Origin: Mycolicibacterium sp. HK-90
Lineage (GTDB): Bacteria; Actinomycetota; Actinomycetes; Mycobacteriales; Mycobacteriaceae
Direction of reading: 5' to 3'
Assembly (NCBI RefSeq): GCF_030486405.1
Contig: NZ_CP129613.1
Coordinates: 3,286,001 to 3,350,000 of the forward strand
Length of the DNA: 64,000 nt
Part shown: positions 41,673-50,995 of the stretch, piece by piece
Numbering within the stretch: position 1 is the first letter of the stretch
Layout of the letters: each line of letters starts with the position of its first letter
Made by a program: the position numbers and the translations under genes
The notes under the pieces: generated by a model
The model's database searches: none
The model's input: the letters and a program-made list of their open reading frames with translations, nothing else
Told to the model about the DNA's origin: nothing

Positions 41673-41869
41673 AGCAGCAAACCCTAAAGCCGTGTCATCG
41701 ACAAGGGCGCCCGCGTCGCCGATACGCTGCGCTACCTTTGCTCAACTGAAACCGTCCCGATACCTTGGCCTTCACGTCGCGAACCCGGCAGCGAACGAGT
41801 GGCCGGACGCAGGACGCGGATAGTGAGGCTCGAATCGCCGGAAACGCCACGACCACCCGCGGCCCTGCG

Positions 41870-42535
41870 GTGACACTGTTGGACGTGACGATCGCTGAGG
41901 ACGTCAAGGCCGAACGGGCCGCATTCGTGGAGTTGCTGATCGACGTGGGCCCGTCGGCTCCCACCGGGTGCGGAGGCTGGACTGCACTGGATCTCGCAGC
42001 TCACCTGGCTGGTGAGGAGCGCAATGGTGGACTGACGACCTTCATCGCCCGGTCGCTGGTGGCCCGTGGGGTTCGGATGCCGGCCGCACCGAGGCTGGTC
42101 GGCACGGCAATGTGCTTGGAGCGACGCCACGGGTTCAGCGCATTGGTGAACCGGCTGCGCCGGCCCATTCCGCGGCTCCTTCTGCGGCCGCACGTGGCCC
42201 CACTGACCCTGTTCGAGTACTGGACGCATCACGACGATCTCGTCCGCGACAACACCGGAGCCCACGCCATGCCGCCGGCGCTGACCGAGGCGATTCCCCT
42301 CGTACTGCGTTATCAACTCAAGAAACTGCCCGCCGGTGTCCGGGTGACCCTCGGCACCAACGATGACCTCTACCGATGGTCGGTCGGGCCGAAGTCGGGT
42401 CCAGAAGTCACTTTGGCCGGCTCTCCCCCGGACCTGGTCCGGTGGCTGTCGGGGCGTTTGGCACCAGGCGAGATCGCGATGGCCGGACCCGATATCGCCG
42501 TACAGGCAGTCCGTGCGTTCACGGGGCACGTGTGA
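41870..42535 (+). CDS. TIGR03085-type maleylpyruvate-isomerase-fold protein
   Basis: 221 residues from GTG 41870. DinB/MDMPI fold: TGCGGWTALDLAAHLAGEERNGG (His metal ligand), FEYWTHHDDLVRDNTG (HHxD pattern), then a C-terminal domain LRYQLKKLPAGVRVTLGTNDDLYRWSVG. Mycothiol-dependent enzyme family; substrate unknown. Codons before 41870 do not match the family. Confidence 0.85.
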   Translation: MTLLDVTIAEDVKAERAAFVELLIDVGPSAPTGCGGWTALDLAAHLAGEERNGGLTTFIARSLVARGVRMPAAPRLVGTAMCLERRHGFSALVNRLRRPIPRLLLRPHVAPLTLFEYWTHHDDLVRDNTGAHAMPPALTEAIPLVLRYQLKKLPAGVRVTLGTNDDLYRWSVGPKSGPEVTLAGSPPDLVRWLSGRLAPGEIAMAGPDIAVQAVRAFTGHV

Positions 42536-42614
42536 CCGCGGGAGGCGATCGCCGAGACCGTGGCCCCCACAGGGGCTGGCGGGCCGAGTTTCCAGTAGAC
42601 CCGGACCCCGGGCG

Positions 42615-43292
42615 TCAGGTTGCCGGGTGCACCGTGGCGCCGGCGGCCCGGCTGTACAAGTCTGCGGCCGCACTCATCGATGCCTTGACGGTGTTGTAGT
42701 AGTGCGTTCCGACCCCGCCGCGGTACTTGCGCAGCTGCGGGTTCTGCGCAAGCGTGGCTGCCAGCACGGTGTCGCTGGTGATGCCGTACTTCTTGAAAGC
42801 TTCGGTGAATCGGGCGATGAACCGGGCGATCGCCTTGTTGGGGTCTTGGCGGTCGGCCACCGTGCCGAAGCTGGCCTTCTCCTGGAACAGGCCGATGACC
42901 TCATCGGCAGCGCTTCCCGGGCCGCCGTAGGCCTGGATACCGCCGGACGCGGTCGGGCGGAAACTGGACTCGATGTTGGCAGTCGCGATGACGGTCTTGA
43001 TCTGGTCCTCACTCAGCCGGGCCGCCCGGCCCTGGCTCACGATGGCTCTCACGATGTCCTGAGCGTTGGAGTCTTTGGTCACGACCACCGGTGCGGGGAT
43101 GATCGCCGCAGCCGGTCTCGTGGCGGTTTCGCCGGCCGGCGGATGCTCCAGTGCGACCGCCGGCTGCGGGTGCGCCGGCTGAGAAAGCAGAGTGGCCCCG
43201 CCCAGGCCACTGGCGACCAGAAGGGTGGCGGTGATCGTCTTTGCGCGTTCCCGTTTTCCGAACGTCTCTGCCGGTCGGTCTATTTTCGGCAT
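42615..43292 (-). CDS. Secreted lysozyme/transglycosylase-like protein
   Basis: 225 residues from ATG 43292. Signal-anchor-like region GKRERAKTITATLLVASGLGGATLLSQP, a Pro/Ala linker, then a catalytic-like domain: SEDQIKTVIATANIESSFRPTASGGIQAYGGPGSAADEVIGLFQEKASFG, with ANIESSF as the probable catalytic Glu. It resembles peptidoglycan lytic transglycosylase-type domains of mycobacterial cell-wall proteins. Cell-wall cleavage is the likely job. Confidence 0.72.
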   Translation of the reverse strand: MPKIDRPAETFGKRERAKTITATLLVASGLGGATLLSQPAHPQPAVALEHPPAGETATRPAAAIIPAPVVVTKDSNAQDIVRAIVSQGRAARLSEDQIKTVIATANIESSFRPTASGGIQAYGGPGSAADEVIGLFQEKASFGTVADRQDPNKAIARFIARFTEAFKKYGITSDTVLAATLAQNPQLRKYRGGVGTHYYNTVKASMSAAADLYSRAAGATVHPAT

Positions 43293-43874
43293 GGTCGTGC
43301 CCTCCTCTGTGGGGGTTTGAACTTGTGGATTCGTGTGGCGGACACGAACACCCCCCTCCAACCCCGCGTGTCAGCGCGAAACCAGGGTTGAACTGCGCAC
43401 CAGGCACTACGCGGAGAAACACCGCCCGACCAGATGCACGCCAGCAAGAGTTTGCTGTTGGGATACAGCTGCTGCGGTACAGGAACCAGCCTGCCGCCGA
43501 CATGTCACGTTTGTGGCAACCACCACCCCTGTTGCCACACTGTGATTCATGCCACTCTGCCAGGTACTACGGCATCGTAGTTATTAGCCACGAACTGTAT
43601 GGGAACATTCGCAAACTGGCAAAACCCACTATCGTCGGGGCCACTGGAAGCGTGATCACATATGACCAACGATTGACTCTCCGTTTGCCATCCGACTTGG
43701 CTTCGTGACCGAAGGCTCCAGGCGTCCTTCGCTCGGATGAGACCATCGCAATGTGGCCGATCTAGAACTTCCTTCGGGCGTACGGGCACTCGTCTTCGAC
43801 GTCGGCGATCGGCCGCGGGCCCTGGGGCTACCTCCATGCCCGACTTCCAGAGGCCAAAATCGCTGACCTGCAAC
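43293..43874. other. No convincing gene (580 bases)
   Basis: Large gap between the transglycosylase-like gene and the next hypothetical protein. Base composition is less GC-rich in places (ATAGTAGCCACGAAC-like and AACATTCGCAAACTGGCAAAAC stretches), but no frame shows a start with ribosome site plus family features. Possibly promoter DNA for both neighbours or an unrecognised small gene. Confidence 0.5.
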
Positions 43875-44357
43875 TCAATTCACTTGCCGAACTGACGGAC
43901 GCCCTAGGTCGTCGCGCAACGCCCCGATCGGCGACACCACACGGTCACTGTGGTCCACCCAAACAGCGTCACTGCCCCTGAGCGTGGGGACAAGCAACCG
44001 CCGACCGTCCGAAGGCCACTGCACGAACTCGTAGCCGGCCAGTTGGTCCTGCACCACGGACGCGACCCACACCATGGCCTGCGCGGGAGTGGTGTCGAGT
44101 GCGAATCCCCGACCAGCCGAGAACGAGCCCAGGTCTGCGTCGTCGGTCAACGCCGTCAGTCCGATCGACACCCGACGATCCGGAAACACGCTGAGTGCCC
44201 ATTCGACACCGTCGAGGCCGACGGTTCTCCCCTGCCGCCGACAACCAAGATCACTCGCAACTGCGGCTAACGCCGCGACCCATTCACCTGGTACGCCAGC
44301 TGCCGCCTCACCGACCAACGACACCCGCCACTCGCGGACGGCGCCCGGGACCATCAT
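43875..44357 (-). CDS. Hypothetical soluble protein
   Basis: 160 residues: MMVPGAVREWRVSLVGEAAAGVPGEWVAALAAVASDLG, alternating strands (VEWALSVFPDRRVSIGLTALTDD), then AQAMVWVASVVQDQLAGYEFVQWPSDGRRLLVPTLRGSDAVWVD. A compact alpha/beta domain with no match I recognise. Isolated gene. Confidence 0.6.
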   Translation of the reverse strand: MMVPGAVREWRVSLVGEAAAGVPGEWVAALAAVASDLGCRRQGRTVGLDGVEWALSVFPDRRVSIGLTALTDDADLGSFSAGRGFALDTTPAQAMVWVASVVQDQLAGYEFVQWPSDGRRLLVPTLRGSDAVWVDHSDRVVSPIGALRDDLGRPSVRQVN

Positions 44358-44491
44358 GTTCCTACTGTGTCAGAGTCAAATGTCTTGCTGCACATAGAAC
44401 CGGGCAGGTTTGAAGTCCCGCCGTTTGGCTACCCGGAAAGACCGAACGCAATCACTCCTGGACAACAGGAGAATCGCGGAGGGAGTTCGAC

Positions 44492-44944
44492 GTGGCATTC
44501 ACGCAGATCGCATTGAAAACAACGGTAGCCGCTGCCGGGATCGCGGTGGCCGGAGCCTTGGCACCACCGGCATTCGCCGATCCGGAAACCCTGCAGTTCG
44601 GCCAAACGGCAGAAGTTCCCAGCCTGAACGGCGCCATCGATTACACCGTGAGTAACTTGCAACCCAGCGGCCACAACGACGGGATCTGGTACTCGGACGT
44701 CACGGCTCGGGCCGTGAGTGGGTTCCCGACTCGAAACATCGCCGATTTCAACGCGCGGGCGGTGAACAGCTCTACGTACGCGAACATGAAGGGCAACCAG
44801 ACGGACGGGCTGCCCAACCAGCCGATCGCTATGGGCACACAAACAAGCGGGCGGGTTTACTTCGACGTACGTGGCGGCACCGCGCCCGACAGTGTTGTTT
44901 ATCGAGATGCCGCAGGCACCGAGAAGGTGGTCTGGAAGGGCTGA
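44492..44944 (+). CDS. MPT63-like secreted antigen (DUF1942)
   Basis: 150 residues from GTG 44492 with GGAGGGAG upstream. Signal peptide ending APPAFA-D, then the MPT63 beta-sandwich: ETLQFGQTAEVPSLNGAIDYTVSNLQPSGHNDGIWYSDVTARAVSG, NFNARA-like strand and TSGRVYFDVRGGTAPDSVVYRD. MPT63 is a small secreted antigen with an immunoglobulin-like fold, specific to mycobacteria. It strongly supports the genus assignment. Confidence 0.92.
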   Translation: MAFTQIALKTTVAAAGIAVAGALAPPAFADPETLQFGQTAEVPSLNGAIDYTVSNLQPSGHNDGIWYSDVTARAVSGFPTRNIADFNARAVNSSTYANMKGNQTDGLPNQPIAMGTQTSGRVYFDVRGGTAPDSVVYRDAAGTEKVVWKG

Positions 44945-45109
44945 TCGCAGTCGCTACCACCTCCCGCGCATCATCCCCGATCATGGTGCGACACAGGCCG
45001 ATGATTTTCGCGGCAAGTTCGAGTCGTCATCACCAGGGCATACGTACGGGAAAGATCCACGGTCGCCATATCGATTGGTCACGCATGCCTCACCGGCAAG
45101 GGAGGGGCG

Positions 45110-45631
45110 ATGTTGGACAGTGAACCGGATGCGGTGCTGGGGCCGTTCTCGTCACCTGATGCCCATGTGACGCCGTGGGCGTCGGCATTGGCGGTGCTCG
45201 GTGAGGCGCAGGTCTTTTGGCTTTCCACGGTGCGACCCGACGGGCGACCGCACGTGACCCCGTTACTGGCGACGTGGAGTCTCGGTGGGATGTGTTTCAC
45301 GACCGGCGATCAGGAACGCAAGGCGCGCAACCTCGCCAACAATCCGCACTGTGTGCTGACCACGGGCACGAACGCCCTGACGGGTGTCGACGTCGTCATC
45401 GAGGGTGTCGCCTCCGCGGTGGATGACCGCTCCGAGCGTGAGCGTGCCGTCACGGACTTCGAACGAAAATATGGCGCGCACCTGACCAGTCCCGAGGGCA
45501 CCTGGTATCGGCTGGGCGAGGCCGTGATCGCCGGCGCTGTCAGGCTGTTTCGAGTGGCCCCGACTGTCGGCTTCGCGTTCGGCAAGCTGCCCACGTCCAG
45601 CCAAACTCGCTATACGTGGCCGAGCCGGTGA
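45110..45631 (+). CDS. PNPOx-fold flavin/F420 reductase
   Basis: 173 residues. Split-barrel fold: QVFWLSTVRPDGRPHVTPLLATWSLGGMCFTTGDQERKARNLANNPHCVLTTGTNALTGVDVVIEGVA. The pattern LxTVRPDGxPHVxPL is that of mycobacterial PNPOx-like flavin or F420-binding reductases. Its last codons overlap the following hydrolase by 16 bases, so the two are co-translated. Confidence 0.88.
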   Translation: MLDSEPDAVLGPFSSPDAHVTPWASALAVLGEAQVFWLSTVRPDGRPHVTPLLATWSLGGMCFTTGDQERKARNLANNPHCVLTTGTNALTGVDVVIEGVASAVDDRSERERAVTDFERKYGAHLTSPEGTWYRLGEAVIAGAVRLFRVAPTVGFAFGKLPTSSQTRYTWPSR

Positions 45632-46722
45632 CGCCGATGCCCGCGTTGCAGGAGAAAGTCCAAAGCGTCCTCGACGAACTCATCGCTACCGGTGCCGAAA
45701 CCGGCTTGCAGGTTGCCGTGTATCGCTACGGCGCGCTGGTGGTCGATGCTGTCGCCGGACTCGCCGACAGCCAGACCGAACGCCCGGTGACGTCGCAGAC
45801 GCCGTTCTTCAGCTTCTCGGCCGGCAAGGTCATGACGGCGACGGTCGCTCACCTGCTCGTCAGAATTGGTGCCCTCCGATATGACACGCCATTGGTCGAT
45901 CTTTGGCCGGAGTTCGGTGCCCACGGCAAGGCGACGGCGACGCTTCGCCACGTCCTCACCCACTCGGTCGGTGTGCCGGCGATGCCTCGCGTCATCGGCC
46001 CCGCCGATCTGGCCGACTGGTCGCGGGTCTGCGGCGCGATCGCCGACGCCGAACCGCGGTGGCGACCTGGGACCAGGACGGGCTATCACGCGTTCACCTT
46101 CGGCTTCCTCGTCGGCGAGGCCGCACGCCGGGCCACCGGCGAACCGATGCGGCACCTCCTGCACAAGTGGGTCAGCGATCCCCTGGGCCTCGACGGTGAT
46201 CTCTTCTTCGGTGTGTCCCGGACCGACCTGGCCCGGCTGGCGCGACTCGAGGACTCCGCACCGCCGGCCGCCGCATCTGACGCCGCTGGCGTTCTTGCGC
46301 CGTGGGAACGGCAACCGATCGCGGCCATGGGCAACAGTGCCGACATCCTGCAAGCCGATATCCCGTCGGTCGGCACCTTCACCGCACGCGGAATCGCGGC
46401 GATGAACGCGGCGGTCCTCGACGGTCGACTCATCGATGCGGATCAGCTCGCAGAGCTGACCTCGCCGGCCTTCGAGGGCACCGATCAGGTTTTCGGTAAC
46501 CATACGAGGTTGGCTCTCGGTTATCCGCTGGGTCGCATCGGCACTCGGCCGGAGGAGACACCGACCACGTTCGGCTGGGTCGGAGGCGGTGGCAGCTACG
46601 TCTACGCCGACACCGCCACCGGTACCTCGTTCGCGATGACCAAGACGCGGCTCACGCCCCACTTCAACACCGCACAACGACTCGCAGACCTGGTCGCCGC
46701 CGAATTGCGCATCGACACCTAG
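45616..46722 (+). CDS. Beta-lactamase-family serine hydrolase/esterase
   Basis: 368 residues from GTG 45616. SxxK motif in FFSFSAGKVMTATVAHLLV (catalytic Ser), Tyr in TRTGYHAFTFGFLVGEAARR (YxN replaced by YHA), and a C-terminal FGWVGGGGSYVYADTATGTSFAMTKTRL in place of the KTG motif (WVGGGG). Typical of mycobacterial LipE/class C-like esterases, which hydrolyse lipids rather than beta-lactams. Co-operonic with the PNPOx gene. Confidence 0.9.
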   Translation: MAEPVTPMPALQEKVQSVLDELIATGAETGLQVAVYRYGALVVDAVAGLADSQTERPVTSQTPFFSFSAGKVMTATVAHLLVRIGALRYDTPLVDLWPEFGAHGKATATLRHVLTHSVGVPAMPRVIGPADLADWSRVCGAIADAEPRWRPGTRTGYHAFTFGFLVGEAARRATGEPMRHLLHKWVSDPLGLDGDLFFGVSRTDLARLARLEDSAPPAAASDAAGVLAPWERQPIAAMGNSADILQADIPSVGTFTARGIAAMNAAVLDGRLIDADQLAELTSPAFEGTDQVFGNHTRLALGYPLGRIGTRPEETPTTFGWVGGGGSYVYADTATGTSFAMTKTRLTPHFNTAQRLADLVAAELRIDT

Positions 46723-46748
46723 GAGGCCCTCGTGAAAAGGTTGCGGCG

Positions 46749-47624
46749 GTGACCGTCGAAGACGACCTCGACTCGCTCTATGCCCTTCGGCCCGAAGAGT
46801 TCACTGCGCGGCGCAACGAGCTCGCTGCGGCCGCGCGGAAACGCGGTGACGCGGACGCGGCCAAGGAGATCGCCGGGGCTCGACGACCGACCGTTGCGGC
46901 GTGGGTGGTGAACCGGCTGGCCCTGACCGACCAAACGGTACGCCCGAGAGTGGCCGAGCTACACGATGCCCTGCGCGCCGCGCACCAAGCCATGGACGGG
47001 CAGCGCATCCGCGAACTGTCCACGGTGCAGCGGCGGCTCGTGCAGGAACTGGCCCGCGCCGGATTCGCCGCCGCGGGCGTGCGGGATCCGGCGGCGGCGG
47101 TGCGCGACGACGTCACCGGCACGCTGCAGGCGGCAGTCGCCGATCCCGAGGTCGCAGCACGCCTGGGCCGGCTGTCCAGACCGGAAGAGTGGTCGGGCTT
47201 CGGGGACTTCGGAGCGTCCTCCGCGGTGGTCACGCGTGCGCGGTCCGACCCTGGGCCGGCGACGCGCACTTCCCCACCGCCGTCGAAAAAGAAGCGGACA
47301 CAGCCGGACACCGGTGTGATCGAAGAGGCGCAACATGCCCGCGATTCCGCGGCGTCCGAAGCCGACGCCGCGCGCGCTGCGCTCGACGATGCACTCGCCA
47401 CGGTGTCCGAGCGCCGGGCCACGGTCACGACCGCACGCCGACGCTACGAGAAACTGCTCGAAACGCTTGCCGCCGCAGAACGTGATGTCGATGCAGCCGC
47501 CACGCAGCTGGACGAAGCAGAACGGGCGGCGCGTGCACGCCGGCGCGACATGCAGACTGCCGAAGCGGCTCTCAAACAAGCAGATTCGAGGCTCGACCGA
47601 CTCGGCGGCGGTGCGACCGGCTGA
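46749..47624 (+). CDS. Hypothetical coiled-coil protein
   Basis: 291 residues from GTG 46749. N-terminal helical domain (MTVEDDLDSLYALRPEEFTARRNELAAAARKRGDADAAKEIAGARRPTVAAWVVNRLA), a Pro-rich linker (TRTSPPPSKKKRTQPDTG), then a 100-residue Ala/Arg/Glu coiled coil. Widely found in mycobacteria as a conserved hypothetical; function unknown. 26 bases after the hydrolase, probably same transcript. Confidence 0.75.
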   Translation: MTVEDDLDSLYALRPEEFTARRNELAAAARKRGDADAAKEIAGARRPTVAAWVVNRLALTDQTVRPRVAELHDALRAAHQAMDGQRIRELSTVQRRLVQELARAGFAAAGVRDPAAAVRDDVTGTLQAAVADPEVAARLGRLSRPEEWSGFGDFGASSAVVTRARSDPGPATRTSPPPSKKKRTQPDTGVIEEAQHARDSAASEADAARAALDDALATVSERRATVTTARRRYEKLLETLAAAERDVDAAATQLDEAERAARARRRDMQTAEAALKQADSRLDRLGGGATG

Positions 47625-47668
47625 ATACTTAGCCCTTGCGCTAAGTATTGTCCTGATGGATACTTAGC
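47625..47668. promoter_or_regulatory. Three half-sites ATACTTAGC, ArsR operator
   Basis: ATACTTAGC (47625-47633) and GCTAAGTAT (47640-47648) form a 9-6-9 inverted repeat. A third ATACTTAGC lies at 47660-47668, three bases before the ArsR GTG. Likely autoregulation. Confidence 0.7.
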
Positions 47669-47671
47669 CTC

Positions 47672-48007
47672 GTGGCACAGTATTCGGTTGAACTCGACGA
47701 GGTCTTCCTGGCGCTTGCCGACCCGACCCGGCGGGCGGTGATCCACCGGCTCGGGCGCGGGCCGGCGAGTGTGGGTGACCTGGCCGGCGAGGCCACGATG
47801 ACACTCCCGTCGTTCATGAAGCACGTGCGGATGCTCGAGTCGACGGGACTGATCGACACCGCGAAGGTCGGCCGCGTGCGCACCTGCAAGCTAAATCGGG
47901 AACGGCTCACGGTCGTCGAAGACTGGCTGACCGAGCAGCGGCGCATCTGGGAGGAACGCACCGACCGGCTGGAGCAGTTCGTCACCAAGCCCAAGAAAGG
48001 AACATGA
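47672..48007 (+). CDS. ArsR-family HTH regulator
   Basis: 111 residues from GTG 47672. HTH: LDEVFLALADPTRRAVIHRLGRGPASVGDLAGEATMTLPSFMKHVRMLESTGLIDTAKVGRVRTCKLN. It has no Cys metal site, unlike metal sensors; such ArsR proteins often pair with an SRPBCC protein, as here (1 base gap). Likely autoregulated through the ATACTTAGC sites. Confidence 0.9.
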   Translation: MAQYSVELDEVFLALADPTRRAVIHRLGRGPASVGDLAGEATMTLPSFMKHVRMLESTGLIDTAKVGRVRTCKLNRERLTVVEDWLTEQRRIWEERTDRLEQFVTKPKKGT

Positions 48008-48008
48008 C

Positions 48009-48479
48009 ATGAACCCTGAACTCGACCTCATCATCGAGCGGATCATCCACGCGCCGCGCAAGGCCGTCTGGGAGGCCTGGACCGACCCGGACAGCTTGGC
48101 GCAGTGGTGGATCCCAGCGCCGACGTTGTGCCGTGTCGAGCGTTTGGAGGTGCGCCCCGGCGGCGCGTTTGTCACGCGGATGAGCGACGACGGCGCCCAG
48201 TTCGTGCCGCATCTGGATGCCTGCTTTCTGCGGGTGGACGAATTCGAGCGGTTGGTGTTCACCAACGCCGTGGACAGTGAGTGGCGTCCGGCCATCCCGG
48301 CTCCCATCGCGATGACGGCCGAAATCACCATGTTCGACCACGCCGACGGCACCGATTACCGCATCGTCGCGCGCCACGGTGACTCGGCCGCCCGGAACCG
48401 CCACGCCGAACTGGGGTTCGCCGAGGGATGGGGCACGGTCGCCGATCAACTCGCGCGATTTGCCGAGAGCGCGCGGTGA
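48009..48479 (+). CDS. SRPBCC/AHSA1-like protein
   Basis: 156 residues. START/AHSA1 fold: LDLIIERIIHAPRKAVWEAWTDPDSLAQWWIPAPTLC, GGAFVTRMSDDGAQFVPHLDACFLRVDEFERLVFTNA, LGFAEGWGTVADQLARFAES. Binds a hydrophobic ligand or helps another protein; cotranscribed with the ArsR gene, a common pair in actinobacteria. Confidence 0.9.
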   Translation: MNPELDLIIERIIHAPRKAVWEAWTDPDSLAQWWIPAPTLCRVERLEVRPGGAFVTRMSDDGAQFVPHLDACFLRVDEFERLVFTNAVDSEWRPAIPAPIAMTAEITMFDHADGTDYRIVARHGDSAARNRHAELGFAEGWGTVADQLARFAESAR

Positions 48480-48567
48480 AAATGCCCAAAATGCAGAGGT
48501 GTCAGAATATTTGGTGAACCACCGGCCTGGCACGCGGCCGGGGACTGCCACGCTCGTCTGCGTGAAA

Positions 48568-49113
48568 CTACTGCGGCTCGTACCTCATCGCCACCGCCCC
48601 GGACCCGAACTCCCGCCGGCCCACGAGCCTTAAGTCGACATACTTCGACAACCCGGCGAACAGCGTCCGCCCATGGCCCACCAACCTGGGATGCACGACG
48701 AACTCGTACTCGTCGATCAATCCCAGCTCTGCCAACGCCATCGGAAGCGTCACACCGCCGACGTACAGTCCGGTACCCGGCTGCTGCTTGAGCTGTGTCA
48801 CCGCAGCGGCCAGGTCGCCGCGCACGAGTTCCGCGTTCCAATCCACGTGCTCCAAGGTGCTCGAGACGACGTATTTCTTCATCGCATCGATCGTCCGGGC
48901 GAAGGGCTCCATCCACTCGGGCCTGGTCCCCGGCTGTGCCGGCGACCGCCACGCGTCCTCCATCATCTGGTACGTCACCCGGCCGAAGAGAAGGGCATCG
49001 GCTCTGTCGAACATCTCGATCGCGTGACGGTGCATGTCCGCATTCGGGGCGAGCGCGCGGTGGTCGCAGCATCCGTCCAGCGTGACGTTGATGGAATACC
49101 GAAGAGGTCTCAT
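48568..49113 (-). CDS. Dihydrofolate-reductase-like (RibD C-terminal) protein
   Basis: 181 residues. RibD-C/DHFR fold: LRYSINVTLDGCCDHRALAPNADMHRHAIEMFDRADALLFGRVTYQMMEDAW, KKYVVSSTLEHVDWNAELV and LYVGGVTLPMALAELGLIDEYEFVVHPRLVGHGRTLF. NADPH-dependent reductase of unknown substrate; common in actinobacteria. Single gene. Confidence 0.9.
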   Translation of the reverse strand: MRPLRYSINVTLDGCCDHRALAPNADMHRHAIEMFDRADALLFGRVTYQMMEDAWRSPAQPGTRPEWMEPFARTIDAMKKYVVSSTLEHVDWNAELVRGDLAAAVTQLKQQPGTGLYVGGVTLPMALAELGLIDEYEFVVHPRLVGHGRTLFAGLSKYVDLRLVGRREFGSGAVAMRYEPQ

Positions 49114-49191
49114 TGCGCTCCTGACGCCCGGCCAAACACGTAGGGTATCGCCGCTGCAGCTGATGGATCATGCCGATTGGCACCGAAATCG

Positions 49192-49710
49192 TCAGACGCC
49201 GAAGGCCTCCGCATAGGCGATCTCACCGCGTGGCGTGGCGTTGTCAGGATTGAGCGCAAGGGCCAGGAAGTTCTGATCCGGCGCCTCGAAGGGCGCGGTG
49301 ACGCCGAGGCGCGACGCCGGTTCGAACCCGAAACGCGGATAGTATTCGGCGTGGCCGAGTACCACCACCAGGTTCTCCCCCTGGCGTCGCGCCTGCTCCA
49401 GCCCGGCTCGAATCGCCGCGGAACCAGCGCCGGTGCGCTGGGCTTCGGGCGTGACAGCGCAGGGACCGAGTGCCAGTGCGGGCTGACCGCCCACGGTGCA
49501 TCGCGTGAGTAACGCATACCCCACGATCGCGCCGCCCGAATCGAGCGTGACGATCGACAGCCCGTTGATCCAGGCAGTCGGGTCTCCACGGAGTGCGTCG
49601 ACGAGGTCGGCTTCGAGTTCGGTGGGGAACGCCGCCGCGTTCACCGCGTGAATGGGTCCGATGTCCTCCGGGCGTTCGGCTCGGGTACGCCACGTGTCCA
49701 ACCTGCTCAT
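49192..49710 (-). CDS. GNAT acetyltransferase
   Basis: 172 residues from ATG 49710. GNAT of the broad PhnO/YhbS type: RAERPEDIGPIHAVNAAAFPTELEADLVDALRG, ALGPCAVTPEAQRTGAGSAAIRAGLEQARRQGENLVVVLGHAEYYPRFGFEPASRLGV, the LGHxxYYPRFGF element being typical. Substrate unknown. The long upstream open frame lacks family similarity. Confidence 0.9.
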   Translation of the reverse strand: MSRLDTWRTRAERPEDIGPIHAVNAAAFPTELEADLVDALRGDPTAWINGLSIVTLDSGGAIVGYALLTRCTVGGQPALALGPCAVTPEAQRTGAGSAAIRAGLEQARRQGENLVVVLGHAEYYPRFGFEPASRLGVTAPFEAPDQNFLALALNPDNATPRGEIAYAEAFGV

Positions 49711-49962
49711 CTCCCCCGCTTCCGTGCCACGCTCGAATAGTATGGTGGCCGGCACCTGGGCATCCAGCGAGTTTTTCGCCCTCGAAGCCAGGCCCGTTCG
49801 CGGTGTGATCCCCCGGGCGCGCCTTCGTCGTCCTGGCCATTCCTGTCCCCCGGACGTATCGCACTTCCCCGAAATCGGTTTCCGCACCCGCCACGCTGCG
49901 GCGATGCCGCCTTGATCTGTACAGCACCGTCCCGTCCTTGATGCAGAATGGAGTGAAAACAT

Positions 49963-50487
49963 ATGGGCACCAACAGAATCACCGCCGGATCCGAGCGAAC
50001 CCTCCTCGAGAACATGTTGGATCGCAACCGCGAGGCGCTCATCGAAACCGCCCGCGGCCTGTCTGACGAGGACGCGCGCCGACGACTCGTGGCGTCGTTG
50101 ACGACACCCATCTCGTTGCTCAAACATGCCGCCGCCGCGGAACGGATCTGGTTCCAACGCTTTTGGGCGGATCTCGACAAGTCCGAATGCGACGGATACT
50201 CCGAGCGTGACGAGGGCACGTTCGCCGTCGGCGACGACGAGTCGCTTGCCGACGTCATCGCCGAGTTCGAGCGCGCGAGCCGGCGGTCACGCGAGATCTC
50301 CTCCCGCTTCGATCTTGATGACACCAAGGACAATCCGCGCGAAGGTACGGTCAGCATGCGCTGGACGCTGCTCGCGATGATCGAAGAGTTCGCCCGCCAT
50401 GCGGGCCACGGTGACATCCTCCGCGAACAGATTGACAACACCATTCCCCCGGTCACGGACGGGATCAGCCGATCGGCACCTTTTTGA
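49963..50487 (+). CDS. DinB/DUF664 family protein
   Basis: 174 residues. Four-helix DinB fold with three-His metal site: ISLLKHAAAAERIWFQRFWADLD, and EEFARHAGHGDILREQIDN near the end. DUF664 proteins in actinobacteria are mycothiol-related transferases or detoxifiers. Function not established here. Confidence 0.88.
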   Translation: MGTNRITAGSERTLLENMLDRNREALIETARGLSDEDARRRLVASLTTPISLLKHAAAAERIWFQRFWADLDKSECDGYSERDEGTFAVGDDESLADVIAEFERASRRSREISSRFDLDDTKDNPREGTVSMRWTLLAMIEEFARHAGHGDILREQIDNTIPPVTDGISRSAPF

Positions 50488-50644
50488 CCTATGCGTCAAA
50501 ACCCAAGAGCCCCACGGTTTATCGCCGGCGAAGTTCTCGTTTCAGCCCGCGATCCCCGGTGACCTGCGAGCATGGCTGCTGACGTACCAGCCAAGAGCAA
50601 ACAGTCGTGGCGACTGTCTGGATCCCGGGACGAAGGAGCGACAG

Positions 50645-50995
50645 ATGAGGTGGGTGATCACTTTGATCGCGCGGGCCACGGCAACCGGAATGACGGTGGC
50701 AGCGGGAATTCTGAGCGCAACGGTGCTGGTTGCGGCGACTCCGGCGAGTGCAACGCCAGTGGAGGAGGCAGGCGCCGCGGACGCCCCCGCCGCGGTCGGT
50801 CCGTTCATTCAGAATGACCCGGGGTGCGACATGTTCGGGTGGCGGCATCCGCTCTGCGCCGGTGGAGCGTTCGACACGCCGCCTGACGACGGTATACCGG
50901 GCGACAACGCCGCCGAGGGCGGGATTCCCGCCCCGGCGATGGTGCCGAACGTCGACGGCTCACTGAGCCCACCCGGCACTCCCGGGGCGATCTAA
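50645..50995 (+). CDS. Small secreted protein
   Basis: 116 residues. Signal peptide (RWVITLIARATATGMTVAAGILSATVLVAATPASA) then an acidic, Pro/Gly-rich mature part with one Cys pair (GCDMFGWRHPLCAGG). No catalytic domain; secreted mycobacterial protein of unknown function. Its stop overlaps the convergent hypothetical by 4 bases. Confidence 0.7.
   Translation: MRWVITLIARATATGMTVAAGILSATVLVAATPASATPVEEAGAADAPAAVGPFIQNDPGCDMFGWRHPLCAGGAFDTPPDDGIPGDNAAEGGIPAPAMVPNVDGSLSPPGTPGAI

Noticed and set aside
43547..43873. Minus-strand open frame in the 580-base gap
   Set aside because: No ribosome site, no recognisable domain, mixed base composition.
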